Source of the DNA: an uncultured Gammaproteobacteria bacterium
GTDB taxonomy: Bacteria > Pseudomonadota > Gammaproteobacteria > CAMYKB01
Assembly (NCBI GenBank): GCA_947258875.1
Contig: CAMYKB010000019.1
Coordinates: forward strand, 1-62,484
Length of the DNA stretch: 62,484 nt
Reading direction: 5' to 3'
A model generated the notes under the pieces. That model worked only from the letters and a program-made list of their open reading frames with translations. It searched no databases and was not told the origin of the DNA. This document shows positions 19,995 through 31,377 of the stretch, in pieces. Within the stretch, counting starts at the first letter, position 1, and each line of letters begins with the position of its first letter. The translations under genes and the position numbers were made by a program.

Positions 19995-21590
19995 TCAGGA
20001 GTTCTTTAGGCGCGCTGGCTGCAGGTTGTCTTCGGCGCGCCGAACAGGGCGGGTTCTCAAATCGATACGGTTCTCCTTGAGCGCGGATAACCAGGCAGGA
20101 AGTTCTGAGGCTGGCATGGGGCGTGCAATATGGAAGCCCTGCGCCATATCGCAGCCGAGTATTTCCAGAATATCCATAACTTCACGGCTATGCACGCCTT
20201 CGGCGACCACTTTCTTGCCCATGTTATGAGCCAGGTCGATAGTGGAGCGAACGATTACGGCATCGTTCTCATCCTCCGTCATATCAACAACGAAGGATTG
20301 ATCAATCTTGATGAGGTTGGTCGGCAGGTGCTTAAGGTGGGCAAGTGAGGAATAGCCTGTGCCAAAATCATCTATCGCCAATGTAATGCCCAAATTGTGT
20401 AATTTATTTAGCACAGTATGAGTTTGTTCGTAGTCGCGCATCATGCTGCTTTCTGTGATTTCGAAAATGAGGCGATCTGCCGTTACCCTACGCTTTGATA
20501 GCAGTTCCTTTACTTCTTCGACAAAGCCGGGTTGTTGTAAGTCACTGCTCGATATGTTGATTGAGATCCGGCAGGTGATACCCAGACCGCCCCACTCGGA
20601 TAATTGCCTGGTGGCTTTATTAAGTACCCAGCGCGTCAGTTTGTGAATCAATCCCGAGCGTTCTGCGATTGGGATAAAGTCATCGGGAAGGACTACTTCA
20701 ATGTTACTGCGAGGCCAGCGCGCCAGGGCTTCGATGTGCAGGATCTGTATATCATTGATCGAAATGATCGGTTGATAATGTAATTCCAGTCTGTCGTGTT
20801 TTATTGCGTCTTCAAGTTCATTAGTGAGCTGCAGTCGCCGTAAAGAGTACTTGTCATTTTCCGCGTCGTAAACGGCGTACCCGGTATTCTTGCGCTTCGC
20901 GGTATACATGGCCACATCTGCATGTCGCAGTAAGGTATCTGTATCCTTCGCATGCCGTGGGTAATGGGATATACCAATACTGGCGCCAACCTTCAGTGTA
21001 TGTTGATGAACCTGTATGGGGTGTTGCATTGTCTCAATAATTCTTTCCGATAAAATTCCGGCGGCATTGAGATCTGTTGCCGGCATGATGATGCAAAATT
21101 CATCGCCTCCCAAGCGTGCAACAGTGTCGCTATCGCGAGCTGTCTCGCGCAGGCGAGGCGCGATTTGTTGTAGTACCAGGTCACCGGTATGATGTCCCAG
21201 CGTATCGTTGATTTCCTTGAATCTGTCAAGGTCCAGTAACAATACTGCTACTTGGCCGTCGGTTTGTTTGGCGTGTGTCAGGGCGTGTTCGATGCGTGTA
21301 TGCAGCAGACCCCTGTTAGGCAGGCTGGTTAATTCATCATGAGTGGCATTGTGCCTTTCTACTGAGGCGATACGCTTAGCATTGTTCATGCTGGCAATGC
21401 TCATCTTAACGACGAGCATAATGAAGATACCGCCGGCGAGGAAATAGAACGCCAGTAGAGTGTCGATGATGCGTATATCGGTCCGCCACAGGTGCGCAGC
21501 AAACAGGCAATAACCCAACATAAACAGCAAGGCATAGCTTACGTATATGCTTAAGCGAATACGCAAGCAGTAACAGCCCTGCCAATACAA
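19995..21590 (-). CDS. GGDEF-EAL cyclic-di-GMP protein, N terminus uncertain
   Basis: About 531 residues as read: two membrane segments (about residues 12-32 and 44-66), a GGDEF domain with an intact ARLGGDEFCII, and an EAL domain with LHIEALARWP, DDFGTGYSSL and VVAEGVH. Both catalytic signatures look intact, so cyclase and phosphodiesterase activities are both possible. The only start in frame is a TTG at 21590. An overlapping frame starting with ATG at 21612 encodes MKYIALSLVLAGLLLLAYSL, a better membrane segment, and a single-base shift near 21550-21570 would join the two. The gene may therefore be frameshifted or carry a sequence error there. Confidence 0.85.
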   Translation of the reverse strand: MYWQGCYCLRIRLSIYVSYALLFMLGYCLFAAHLWRTDIRIIDTLLAFYFLAGGIFIMLVVKMSIASMNNAKRIASVERHNATHDELTSLPNRGLLHTRIEHALTHAKQTDGQVAVLLLDLDRFKEINDTLGHHTGDLVLQQIAPRLRETARDSDTVARLGGDEFCIIMPATDLNAAGILSERIIETMQHPIQVHQHTLKVGASIGISHYPRHAKDTDTLLRHADVAMYTAKRKNTGYAVYDAENDKYSLRRLQLTNELEDAIKHDRLELHYQPIISINDIQILHIEALARWPRSNIEVVLPDDFIPIAERSGLIHKLTRWVLNKATRQLSEWGGLGITCRISINISSSDLQQPGFVEEVKELLSKRRVTADRLIFEITESSMMRDYEQTHTVLNKLHNLGITLAIDDFGTGYSSLAHLKHLPTNLIKIDQSFVVDMTEDENDAVIVRSTIDLAHNMGKKVVAEGVHSREVMDILEILGCDMAQGFHIARPMPASELPAWLSALKENRIDLRTRPVRRAEDNLQPARLKNS

Positions 21591-21791
21591 GGCTCAACGC
21601 TATATATTTCATGAAAACTGATGTTCCCTAAGTAAGGTATGTCTTGGCAGTTTTTATTGTTTTGTTATAGTGAAACTGAGAATTGAGAATACCATCGACT
21701 CCATGTAACGCCAACTTGATAGCTATCAATGATGTTAGCCATCGCAACAGTCCGCAGCCTCATAACCAGTCTTGATATGGGTGGTGAATAG

Positions 21792-22325
21792 ATGACAATT
21801 CGTGCATACCTGCAAAACTTGCCGCAGATACATGCTTCAGTGTTAGTGGATGAACAAGCCCTGGTTGTCGGTGATGTGGTGATTGGTGAGGACAGCTCGG
21901 TATGGCCAATGGCGGTGCTGCGTGGCGATGTGCAACGTATTGAAATCGGCGCGCGCAGCAATATCCAGGATGGTTCGGTGCTGCATGTGACGCACGATAG
22001 TGAATATACGCCGGGCGGCAGGCCGTTGATTATTGGTGATGATGTTACGGTGGGTCATGCTGTGATGCTGCATGCTTGTACGCTTGAGGATTGCTGTTTA
22101 ATTGGTATAGGCGCAATTGTGCTCGATGGCGCGGTCGTCAAATCAGGTGCTATGCTTGCTGCGGGCAGCCTGGTGCCTCCAGGTAAAATCATTGAGGGAG
22201 GTTATCTATGGATGGGTAGCCCGGTGAAGAAGCTAAGACCCCTTAGTGATAAAGAGCGCGCCTACCTTGAGTATTCTGCTGCGCATTATGTGCGTGTCGC
22301 GCGGCAGCATAAGTTAGGCTCTTAG
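21792..22325 (+). CDS. Gamma carbonic anhydrase-like hexapeptide protein
   Basis: A 177-residue left-handed beta-helix protein of the YrdA/CaiE/PaaY group. Hexapeptide repeats run from about residue 20 to 145. The three metal-binding histidine regions of gamma carbonic anhydrases are present (VLHVTHD and GHAVMLHAC), and the ending GSPVKKLRPL is typical. Members bind zinc; some hydrate CO2, others act as thioesterases or have no known activity, so the enzyme activity is uncertain. It stands alone with its own terminator. Confidence 0.9.
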   Translation: MTIRAYLQNLPQIHASVLVDEQALVVGDVVIGEDSSVWPMAVLRGDVQRIEIGARSNIQDGSVLHVTHDSEYTPGGRPLIIGDDVTVGHAVMLHACTLEDCCLIGIGAIVLDGAVVKSGAMLAAGSLVPPGKIIEGGYLWMGSPVKKLRPLSDKERAYLEYSAAHYVRVARQHKLGS

Positions 22326-22336
22326 GTCGTAGGCAT

Positions 22337-22370
22337 AAAAAAGCGCCGGGTTATCACCCGGCGCTTTTTT
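22337..22370. terminator. Bidirectional intrinsic terminator
   Basis: AAAAAAGCGCCGGGT-TATC-ACCCGGCGCTTTTTT is a perfect stem flanked by A and T runs. It lies between the convergent carbonic anhydrase-like and OmpA-family genes, and can terminate both. Confidence 0.92.
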
Positions 22371-22390
22371 GGTATTGCTGAAATGTTCGC

Positions 22391-23071
22391 TTAACCTTGC
22401 GTGACCGGGATCAGGGTCAACTCAACGCGACGGTTGGCGGAACGGCCACTGTCGGTGTTGTTGTCAGCGATCGGGCGGCTTTCACCAAAACCGATGGCAT
22501 TGAGGCGAATGCTCTGCACGCCTTGACCTGCAAGGTAATTGGAGACGCTGGCGGCGCGCCGTTCTGATAAGCCCTGATTCATGCTGTCAGAGCCAACACT
22601 GTCGGTGTGACCCGCGATCTCGATCGCGGTCTTGTCGTATTTCTTTAACACCAGTGCGACAGAATCCAATACCGAGTAAAAGCCGGTGTTCAGGGAGGAC
22701 TGGCCGGTGGGGAAGGTGATATTGCCGGGCATGTTGAGGATCAGATCGTCACCGGCACGGGTGACGCTGACACCTGAACCTTCAAGGCGCTGGCGCAGTT
22801 CTGCTTCCTGTTTATCCATGTAGTAACCGACGCCCGCACCGGTTAGGCCACCGACGCCTGCGCCGATGAGAATAGACTTCTGGCGGTCATGGCGGTCTTT
22901 ATCCTTGGCTGTGAGGTAGCCGATAGCGGCGCCTGCGACTGCGCCGATGGCGGCGCCGTAGGTGGATTTGCTGGTTTTTTCCTCACGTGTGTAGGGATCA
23001 AGCGTAGTACAGCCCCAACCTGTGGTCATCACAGCAGCGGCCAGTCCGGTAGCAATTATTTTGTTTTTCAT
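22391..23071 (-). CDS. OmpA-family lipoprotein, YiaD type
   Basis: A 226-residue envelope protein. A signal sequence leads to a cysteine (TTGWGCTTLDPYT, Cys about 21) in the position of YiaD-type lipoproteins, although the residues before it do not match the standard lipobox well. A glycine-rich region follows (GAAIGAVAGAAIGYL; GAGVGGLTGAGVGYYMDKQE). The C-terminal OmpA domain binds peptidoglycan through IEIAGHTDSVGSDSMNQGLS with ERRAASVSNYL and ANRRVEL. GGAGAA before the ATG at 23071 fixes the start. Confidence 0.9.
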   Translation of the reverse strand: MKNKIIATGLAAAVMTTGWGCTTLDPYTREEKTSKSTYGAAIGAVAGAAIGYLTAKDKDRHDRQKSILIGAGVGGLTGAGVGYYMDKQEAELRQRLEGSGVSVTRAGDDLILNMPGNITFPTGQSSLNTGFYSVLDSVALVLKKYDKTAIEIAGHTDSVGSDSMNQGLSERRAASVSNYLAGQGVQSIRLNAIGFGESRPIADNNTDSGRSANRRVELTLIPVTQG

Positions 23072-23222
23072 TTCATAATTCTCCAACAGGGTTTACTCAA
23101 TATCGCCTGGCAGGCCTGTGTGGCTACCAGTGATGCTAGATTTATTCTAATGATATAGCGTTGTTGCTAACTATAGTACGTATTTGGACAAGCAGTGAGC
23201 GCGTATCGCTTCACAGTTTGGG

Positions 23223-24041
23223 TTATTTCACAAATTGTAACGATTCAATTACCTGGTGGGTTTTCGGCCGTAGGCCGCGCCAGATGAAAAAGGATTCCGC
23301 CGCCTGCTCCACCAGCATCCCCAGGCCGTCGAGTGTCTTGCTGGCGCCGTGTGCTTGCCCCCAGCGAACGAAGGCGGTGGCTTCGCTGGCATAGAACATG
23401 TCATAGCAAGTGCCCCCGGGAAGCAATACGTCGTCCGGAATAGGTGGTACTTGGCCGCTGACCCCGGCGGCAGTGCCGTTGACGATGAGGCTGAAGCCTT
23501 GCCCGGCCAGCGCCTCGAAACTGACGGCCTCGAGTGGACCTAAAGCGCTGAAGTCGTCTACCAGGGACTCAGCGCGGCTCACGGTGCGATTGGCAATGAC
23601 CAGGCGTTGCGGATGTGCCGACAGCAAGGGTTCCAAGGCGCCGCGCACGGCGCCGCCGGCGCCCAGGATGAGGATATTTTCACCCCTCAGCATAATGCCG
23701 TGATTGTCCGCCAGGTCGCGTAACAGCCCTGCACCATCGGTATTGTCGCCGTAGCGGCTGCCGTCGTCGCGCAACACCAGGGTGTTGACCGCGCCGGCCC
23801 GTTCGGCCCGAGGGCTGCGCTCGTCTGCCAGCGCAAAGGCCTGCAGCTTGAACGGCAGGGTGATATTGAGGCCTTTGCCGCCATTCGCCTGAAACTCGTC
23901 CACAGCAGCGGCGAAACCGTCGGTTTCGACCAGGATCGCCTCATAACTGAGCGATTGCCCGCATTGCTCGGCGAACTGACGATGGATGCGGGGTGACAGG
24001 CTATGGGCAATCGGGTTGCCCATCACGGCGTAACGGTCCAT
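23223..24041 (-). CDS. aroE: Shikimate dehydrogenase
   Basis: A 272-residue NADP-dependent enzyme reducing 3-dehydroshikimate to shikimate. The N-terminal VMGNPIAHSLSPRIH, the catalytic-lysine region NITLPFKLQAF (about residues 59-69), GDNTDGAGLL (about 98-107), the nucleotide-binding ILGAGGAVRGAL (about 125-136) and NRTVSRAE (about 150-157) are all present. It lies 52 nt downstream of hemB on the same strand and could share its transcript. Confidence 0.95.
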   Translation of the reverse strand: MDRYAVMGNPIAHSLSPRIHRQFAEQCGQSLSYEAILVETDGFAAAVDEFQANGGKGLNITLPFKLQAFALADERSPRAERAGAVNTLVLRDDGSRYGDNTDGAGLLRDLADNHGIMLRGENILILGAGGAVRGALEPLLSAHPQRLVIANRTVSRAESLVDDFSALGPLEAVSFEALAGQGFSLIVNGTAAGVSGQVPPIPDDVLLPGGTCYDMFYASEATAFVRWGQAHGASKTLDGLGMLVEQAAESFFIWRGLRPKTHQVIESLQFVK

Positions 24042-24093
24042 GGTTGTCAGCCGCGAGCGATGGGTGGCAGGGAAGTGCCTGGCTGGCGGTCTG

Positions 24094-25218
<1,125 letters not shown>

Positions 25219-25259
25219 TTACCCGGATCAGAGCAAAATCCTGCATCCATATTATTTTG

Positions 25260-25318
25260 GCCCCCGTATAAGGGGGTGTGAAGAGTTTAACAACTGGTTT
25301 ATTGACCCCCTAGGAGAG
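25260..25318 (+). promoter_or_regulatory. Upstream region of hvfA with alternative C5/G5 pairings
   Basis: CCCCC (25261-25265) and GGGGG (25272-25276) form a short inverted repeat around GTATAA. AGGGGGT (25271-25277) is also fully complementary to ACCCCCT (25305-25311), which directly abuts the ribosome-binding site AGGAGAG (25312-25318). Depending on where transcription starts, this is an operator dyad or a leader in which two pairings compete near the translation start. An 8-bp hairpin AATCAGGG-GTT-CCCTGATT lies further upstream (25201-25219). Confidence 0.4.
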
Positions 25319-25324
25319 TAACAA

Positions 25325-25816
25325 ATGAGTAAGAAACCGACTATCAAACCTATTGCCGCAGCCGTAGGCGCTGCCTTATTGGGCTCGTTGGCCACCATCC
25401 CTGCAGCCAATGCAGAGCAGAACCCTTTTGGCATGACCGATCTTTCCAGCGGTTACATGGTGGCCGGTAAAGACGCCGAAGGTAAATGCGGAGAAGGTAA
25501 ATGCGGCGGCAGCATGAAAGGCGAAAAAGGTGCCGAAGGCAAGTGTGGTGAAGGCAAATGCGGCGGCGACAAGGCCAAGGGTATGGCCGAAGGCAAGTGT
25601 GGTGAAGGCAAATGCGGCGGCGACAAGGCCGCGGCGACAAGGCCAAGGGTATGGCCGAAGGCAAATGCGGCGGCGACAAGGCCAAGGGTATGGCCGAAGG
25701 TAAGTGTGGCGAAGGTAAATGCGGCGGCGACAAGGCCAAGTCTGAAGGTGACAAGACCAAGATGGAAGGTAAATGTGGCGAAGGCAAGTGCGGCGGTAAC
25801 AAGTAAGCTACACTGA
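25325..25816 (+). CDS. hvfA: HvfA-type RiPP metallophore precursor, frameshifted
   Basis: A Sec signal peptide (cleavage expected after AANA, residue 30) is followed by NPFGMTDLSSGYMVAGKD and a glycine-lysine-rich tail of repeated EGKCG units, the hallmark of HvfA-family precursors. In HvfA the EGKCG cysteines are known to be modified to oxazolone/thioamide groups that bind copper. As read, the frame breaks after residue 102 and continues as an Ala/Arg/Pro-rich tail (163 residues). The EGKCG coding continues in another frame to a TAA at 25806. Removing one copy of a 14-bp duplication would restore a product of about 155 residues with 11 EGKCG units. The maturation proteins HvfB (DUF692) and HvfC (DUF2063) are not in this window. 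The ribosome-binding site AGGAGAG is good. Confidence 0.82.
   Translation: MSKKPTIKPIAAAVGAALLGSLATIPAANAEQNPFGMTDLSSGYMVAGKDAEGKCGEGKCGGSMKGEKGAEGKCGEGKCGGDKAKGMAEGKCGEGKCGGDKAAATRPRVWPKANAAATRPRVWPKVSVAKVNAAATRPSLKVTRPRWKVNVAKASAAVTSKLH
25478..25800 (+). repeat. EGKCG-coding repeat array
   Basis: About eleven copies of a 15-bp unit coding EGKCG, mostly as tandem pairs separated by GDKAKGMA-type spacers of near-identical DNA. The repetitiveness makes slippage, recombination and assembly error all likely. Six units lie before the frame break and five after it. Confidence 0.9.
25617..25644 (+). repeat. 14-bp tandem duplication causing the hvfA frameshift
   Basis: GCGGCGACAAGGCC occurs twice, end to end (25617-25630 and 25631-25644). 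Before it, EGKCG is read in one frame; after it, in another. Deleting either copy joins both halves into one continuous repeat frame. Confidence 0.9.
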
Positions 25817-25818
25817 CA

Positions 25819-25863
25819 GTGCAATAAAAAATGCCCGGTTATGCCGGGCATTTTTTATTGCAC
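25819..25863. terminator. Strong intrinsic terminator after hvfA
   Basis: A perfect 20-bp stem (GTGCAATAAAAAATGCCCGG with its complement) around a TTATG loop lies 12 nt after the TAA of the restored hvfA frame and 2 nt after the stop of the frame as read. The embedded A and T runs let it act in both directions. Confidence 0.92.
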
Positions 25864-26302
25864 ATGGCTATTGTTGGTTTAACCTGGAAATGACTCGAAC
25901 CTGTTCAAAAAAATATTGCGCTAGAAGCTGATATATTTCGATCTGCAGAAAATGGCCTATTCTGTTTTTGTTGTCATGACAATTAATAATATATATCGAG
26001 CATATAGAAATACTCAGAGTTACTGTATTTTTAACAAAATATTAGCAGTTATTTAATAAGTACTCTGTCTCTAGTTGATGCGTATCAACGAAAATAAGGG
26101 CACGTTGTGCTATTTAGAAAAATAGGGATTTTTCAATTTTAGGATATTTGCAATATCAATCCCAGGTCTTAATTCAATAGTTAGACTCCATCCGCTCGTA
26201 TGCGTCAAGATAACCAATACTAAAAATAAAATTAATAGGAAGCTTGATAGGGGTACGGTCGAGGCACTGGCTTGCAGTACTCCAATTTAAGGAGAAATCT
26301 CT
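25864..26302 (+). other. AT-rich gene-free region with leader hairpins
   Basis: No gene is seen in these 439 bases, which are far more AT-rich than their surroundings. The palindrome TTGTCATGACAA (25971-25982) overlaps a possible sigma-70 promoter, TTGTCA-17 nt-TATATC. GTTGAT-GCGT-ATCAAC (26074-26089) is a perfect hairpin. GGGATT (26125-26130) pairs with AATCCC (26158-26163) around the inner hairpin GATATT-TGC-AATATC (26143-26157). These probably belong to the promoter and leader of the 919-residue gene downstream. Confidence 0.5.
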
Positions 26303-29062
26303 ATGGCTAAGAGTCACAATGACGGCCGTAAGAAAACTCGCCAGCCCCGCTTCCTGCTTCCCGATTTGGCGCGCGTGCCAAGGCTTGAGGTCTCCGACGA
26401 TACCTTGTTCAGGGGCGCACCCGAGATTGCTGCCAATGCTGGTGTGAGGACGGATGCGCGGCTGCGGGATGTGGCCAAAAGCATTCAGAATACTAAAAAT
26501 ATTTCTACATTGATGGGTGATACCGTCACTGGGAGTGGTACCACTGGTAGGGGGCTGTTGGGAAACGCCTGTTCTCATTACCTAGGGGTAAATCGCTTTG
26601 GATGGTGGGATGCTGTAGTGCCCGCAACCGGCGCCATTGGCAGTGGTAGTGATGAAACGACTCTAGAGACCGTCTTCTGCAATGAGTTCTGTTCATCCCT
26701 AGCGACAGTAGTAGGTGCTGATTTGGATGGGTCTTCCAGTACCCCGGCACGTAAAGTTTCTTGGGATATGTTTCAAGTGGGATCCTCCCCAAACAATATC
26801 CCGCATATTGAGTTTTCTTTACGCACAGTGCGGCCCACTTCCATTCCAACGATCATGCTGGCGAGTGTATACACCAGGGACAGTGGTTCGGCGCAGGTGT
26901 TACAGAAGGTAATCTATAATTGTGTGGAAGAGGGGTGCATGCCCGACCCCGCACAACCGCGACCACCACTCATTATTGATTTTGTGGTCCCGCAGCGGGC
27001 TGTCGGTCTGGAGTTCGGCTTCCTGGGGGAGGATCATCGCATCATCAATCCAGAACATGTTCAGCTAATCGCTCGCAACCGTGATGGTGAGGAGATATTT
27101 ACAGCACAGGCTTATAGAACTGTAAATGCAAATTCTGTTAGGGGCCTTATCGGGGTTCGTGATCAAAATGGGGCGATCAGCTCTGTGGAGTTGAGATTCG
27201 AGCACCCGGAATACACTATCCTCGAACTGCAACTCATCTACCGCATCTGGCACGAGCCCCTGCCCCCGGCCGCGGTTCGACAAGGCGCCGTGGAGACAGT
27301 GTGGTATGGCCCTAACGACGGACGCAATCTGGAGACCAGGGCTTGTGAACCACTCCCGTTTCACTGCGGCAGCTATATCCCGATGGTTCGGGGATTCCGG
27401 CTTGAATTCCTGGATGGCGAGCCACATGAAGTTTCATCCCTCAGTATCCGACTCGATGACGTCAGGCACGATCGCTCATGTGAAGGTGGACAGGTGGAAC
27501 TCGTGGCACGCGGTGGGATAGGTGCGAACGACGTGGAACGCAGTTACAACGCCTATAAAATCAAGATCTACTACACGCTGCTGGCCTGGGATTCTACGCA
27601 GATGGACGTGAACTTCACAAGGGTCACTATAGGTGGCCTGGGCCTGCAACATTCTTTTGGGAAGATCATTGTGGACGATCCGTGCTCCCTGAGCAGGGAA
27701 TGGGAGGCGCCAGGGCAAAACGTGTGCGGCGAGGTGGACGGCTTCATGCGTTCATACGGATGCACCGCATACCATGATCAAATGGAGCGCATGAGCTTCT
27801 GGTTGGATATACCTTACAGGACTCGAGGTCATTACCCGAGATCGTCATTGGTGACATCGGAGCCGGTTGGTATCAGTGTCGACATCGATGGTGCTTCGGC
27901 GTCGAATAAGACCAGTCTCCTCTGGACGATGGAAAGCACTATTGAGGGCGACCATGAAGGCCGAACTCGATGGGATATGAGTGGGACATTGATCACGGGG
28001 CCCAGCGTAGTCAGGCCTTTTAGTTCAATATTGGATTCCGGCTCCAATATTGAAGTCAATCTGCGTAGTGATGTCCGGCGCGCAGATCGTGAATGGTTTT
28101 TTACACCCGATGATGTGGCGAATTTAAATTTAATCGCACCTATGGAGGCGGACATGACCTTCGTGTCTCCCGAATTCTTCAACTTTGGAGAAATAGATGA
28201 GATCCAGGCGCTTGATGTGGAGGTAAAGGGCGATAGCTATGATGGCAGTCGGGTCAATTGGAAAATGGGCTTTGAAAGCGAAGGTCACTTCGCCGTGGCA
28301 TGGCCTCGCTTTGGTGGGCTCGTGCGCCGCATACGCAGACCGCGCACAACCTTGTCCAAGCGAGATGTCCGCTTCGACAATGCCATCGTTGACGTAGTTA
28401 CCTTGATGCCTGATCAGTTCGGGTTTGTTCGCAATGAAGGCAATATTCCTGTGTTCATCAATGAGCTCACATGGGGTGGGCAATATGTGCGCGAGTTCAG
28501 CCCTCGTTTCGAATACAGGGGGGAAGTGCTCTCTGAGACCGAGCTGGCAAATCGGGCACCTTTACGACTTGACCCGGGTGAAGCATTAACGATTGGTGGA
28601 CGGTTCTTCACCATCGAGGGCGGGGATACCGAGCGCTCAGCCTGGCTCGAGTTTCGTACCAACAGCATGCAGACGCCGTACGTGCATGTAGACCTGTCTG
28701 CACAATTGGTGCCTTCCCAAGCTGAGGGAGAGTGGTTTCCGCCAATGTACAATTTTGGAAATGTTGAGGTGGGTTACGATGAAACGCATGTCGCGTCAAT
28801 TAATTCTAAAGGACGCTCACCATTGATTGTTCGTTCATTGGCGATTAAAGCGCCTCCAGGTAGCGTTATGCGCGCTGACACAGGATTTAGTTTCACCGGA
28901 GCATCAGCGACTAACCGGTATCAGATCGAAGCTGGCGGATTTCTGGATTTGAGGATTACGTTCACGCCAACCACTGCGGGACAAGTTGAGGTTTTGTTGG
29001 TCGCCGAGACCAATGCAGGTACATTGGGGCTACGTCTGTTAGGTGAGGGTGTCGCGCATTGA
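26303..29062 (+). CDS. Large unrecognised protein with C-terminal ASH-like domains
   Basis: 919 residues; I recognise no full-length family. The basic, polar N terminus (KSHNDGRKKTRQPRF) has no signal peptide or membrane segment. Residues about 75-600 look like mixed beta-sandwich modules with scattered cysteines and tryptophans. The C-terminal 220 residues contain two ASH / choice-of-anchor-D-like immunoglobulin domains: one around NEGNIPVFINELTWGG with PLRLDPGEALTIGGRF, and one from YNFGNVEVGYDETHV through ITFTPTTAGQVEVLL to LGLRLLGEGV. AAGGAG lies at ideal distance from the ATG. It sits alone between hvfA and the mer locus. Use as a surface, sheath or secreted adhesion-like protein is conceivable, but there is no direct evidence. 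Confidence 0.85.
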   Translation: MAKSHNDGRKKTRQPRFLLPDLARVPRLEVSDDTLFRGAPEIAANAGVRTDARLRDVAKSIQNTKNISTLMGDTVTGSGTTGRGLLGNACSHYLGVNRFGWWDAVVPATGAIGSGSDETTLETVFCNEFCSSLATVVGADLDGSSSTPARKVSWDMFQVGSSPNNIPHIEFSLRTVRPTSIPTIMLASVYTRDSGSAQVLQKVIYNCVEEGCMPDPAQPRPPLIIDFVVPQRAVGLEFGFLGEDHRIINPEHVQLIARNRDGEEIFTAQAYRTVNANSVRGLIGVRDQNGAISSVELRFEHPEYTILELQLIYRIWHEPLPPAAVRQGAVETVWYGPNDGRNLETRACEPLPFHCGSYIPMVRGFRLEFLDGEPHEVSSLSIRLDDVRHDRSCEGGQVELVARGGIGANDVERSYNAYKIKIYYTLLAWDSTQMDVNFTRVTIGGLGLQHSFGKIIVDDPCSLSREWEAPGQNVCGEVDGFMRSYGCTAYHDQMERMSFWLDIPYRTRGHYPRSSLVTSEPVGISVDIDGASASNKTSLLWTMESTIEGDHEGRTRWDMSGTLITGPSVVRPFSSILDSGSNIEVNLRSDVRRADREWFFTPDDVANLNLIAPMEADMTFVSPEFFNFGEIDEIQALDVEVKGDSYDGSRVNWKMGFESEGHFAVAWPRFGGLVRRIRRPRTTLSKRDVRFDNAIVDVVTLMPDQFGFVRNEGNIPVFINELTWGGQYVREFSPRFEYRGEVLSETELANRAPLRLDPGEALTIGGRFFTIEGGDTERSAWLEFRTNSMQTPYVHVDLSAQLVPSQAEGEWFPPMYNFGNVEVGYDETHVASINSKGRSPLIVRSLAIKAPPGSVMRADTGFSFTGASATNRYQIEAGGFLDLRITFTPTTAGQVEVLLVAETNAGTLGLRLLGEGVAH

Positions 29063-29213
29063 GCGATAGCTTCCCATCACAAGTACAACCTTGAGCGTCA
29101 GGCCCGGCTCCTACTGAGGGTTGCGGGGCTTGTTATTGGTCGGGGGAAGGATGGTGTGTACACAGAATGGGCCTAAATCAGCGCAAGTGAGCCCAAGAGT
29201 AACGATCGGATGC

Positions 29214-31296
<2,083 letters not shown>

Positions 31297-31330
31297 GGTT
31301 GGGTCCTCAATTTGATTGTTGATGCAAAGA

Positions 31331-31361
31331 GTGTAAACTCCGTACTCGCCTACGGAGTCAA
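31331..31361 (-). promoter_or_regulatory. MerR-controlled promoter/operator of merCA
   Basis: On the minus strand, -35 TTGACT (31356-31361) and -10-like TTACAC (31331-31336) are separated by 19 bp, the over-long spacer typical of MerR promoters. Between them lies the dyad ACTCCGTA-N6-TACGGAGT (31337-31358), matching the classical mer operator. MerR is expected to repress without, and activate with, Hg(II) by untwisting the spacer. It lies between divergent merR and merC. Confidence 0.93.
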
Positions 31362-31377
31362 GCGGAAGATTAAGAAA

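Noticed and set aside
25478-25800. CRISPR-like regularity of the short repeats
   Set aside because: The repeats code for EGKCG, spacers are themselves repeats (GDKAKGMA), and no cas genes are near.
25350-25851. Long minus-strand frames over hvfA rich in Pro, His, Leu and Ser repeats
   Set aside because: They are complements of the EGKCG repeat array; periodicity alone explains the open frames.
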